This document shows positions 51,714 through 51,714 of a DNA stretch of 51,714 nucleotides, piece after piece (position 1 is the stretch's first letter; every line of letters begins with the position of its first letter). The position numbers were made by a program, and so were the translations under genes. This stretch comes from Gammaproteobacteria bacterium (GTDB taxonomy: Bacteria; Pseudomonadota; Gammaproteobacteria; SG8-11): NCBI GenBank assembly GCA_013151345.1, contig JAADIM010000008.1, positions 1-51,714 on the forward strand, written 5' to 3'. The notes beneath the pieces were generated by a model that ran no database searches, was not told where the DNA came from, and worked only from the letters and a program-made list of their open reading frames with translations.

Positions 51714-51714
51714 A

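Overview
The window is a chromosomal segment, probably gammaproteobacterial from gene order and protein content. Its left half is a complete division/cell-wall (dcw) cluster on the minus strand: mraZ-rsmH-ftsL-ftsI-murE-murF-mraY-murD-ftsW-murG-murC-murB-ddl-ftsQ-ftsA-ftsZ-lpxC. This continues into a divergent dciA-like gene, an M23 peptidase, secA, argJ, a Nudix/ThiE-like fusion, yacG and zapD. RNase P RNA (rnpB) lies just upstream of mraZ on the minus strand. The right half is mixed housekeeping and accessory content: a short DUF1631-type protein, djlA-like, a PilH-like receiver, an A-type Fe-S carrier, an ATP-grasp protein, yggX, an AmrS-like radical SAM enzyme, a tandem PilZ protein, Fe-ADH plus an ABM monooxygenase, a DUF3524/QTMAN-type glycosyltransferase, a repeat-containing secreted protein, a PAS/GAF/GGDEF/EAL protein, a Sel1-repeat protein, USP, gcvR-like, glnS, a cold-shock protein, GIY-YIG and a DnaJ-related protein. 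I found no IS element, prophage, CRISPR array or tRNA. The main unexplained signals are: (i) a recurrent pattern of short tandem duplications (period 12-16 bp) at gene ends and spacers, some translated into LQN-type tails of MurC and FtsQ; (ii) a ~171-bp imperfect palindrome between the receiver gene and the Fe-S carrier gene; (iii) an ATP-grasp gene whose homologous-looking N-terminus lies upstream of any canonical start codon; (iv) a well-formed MraZ operator/promoter with a perfect FNR-type box upstream; (v) four helically phased CCATTAGCTA-type repeats upstream of dciA. I do not see a clear multi-gene novel defence or biosynthetic system.
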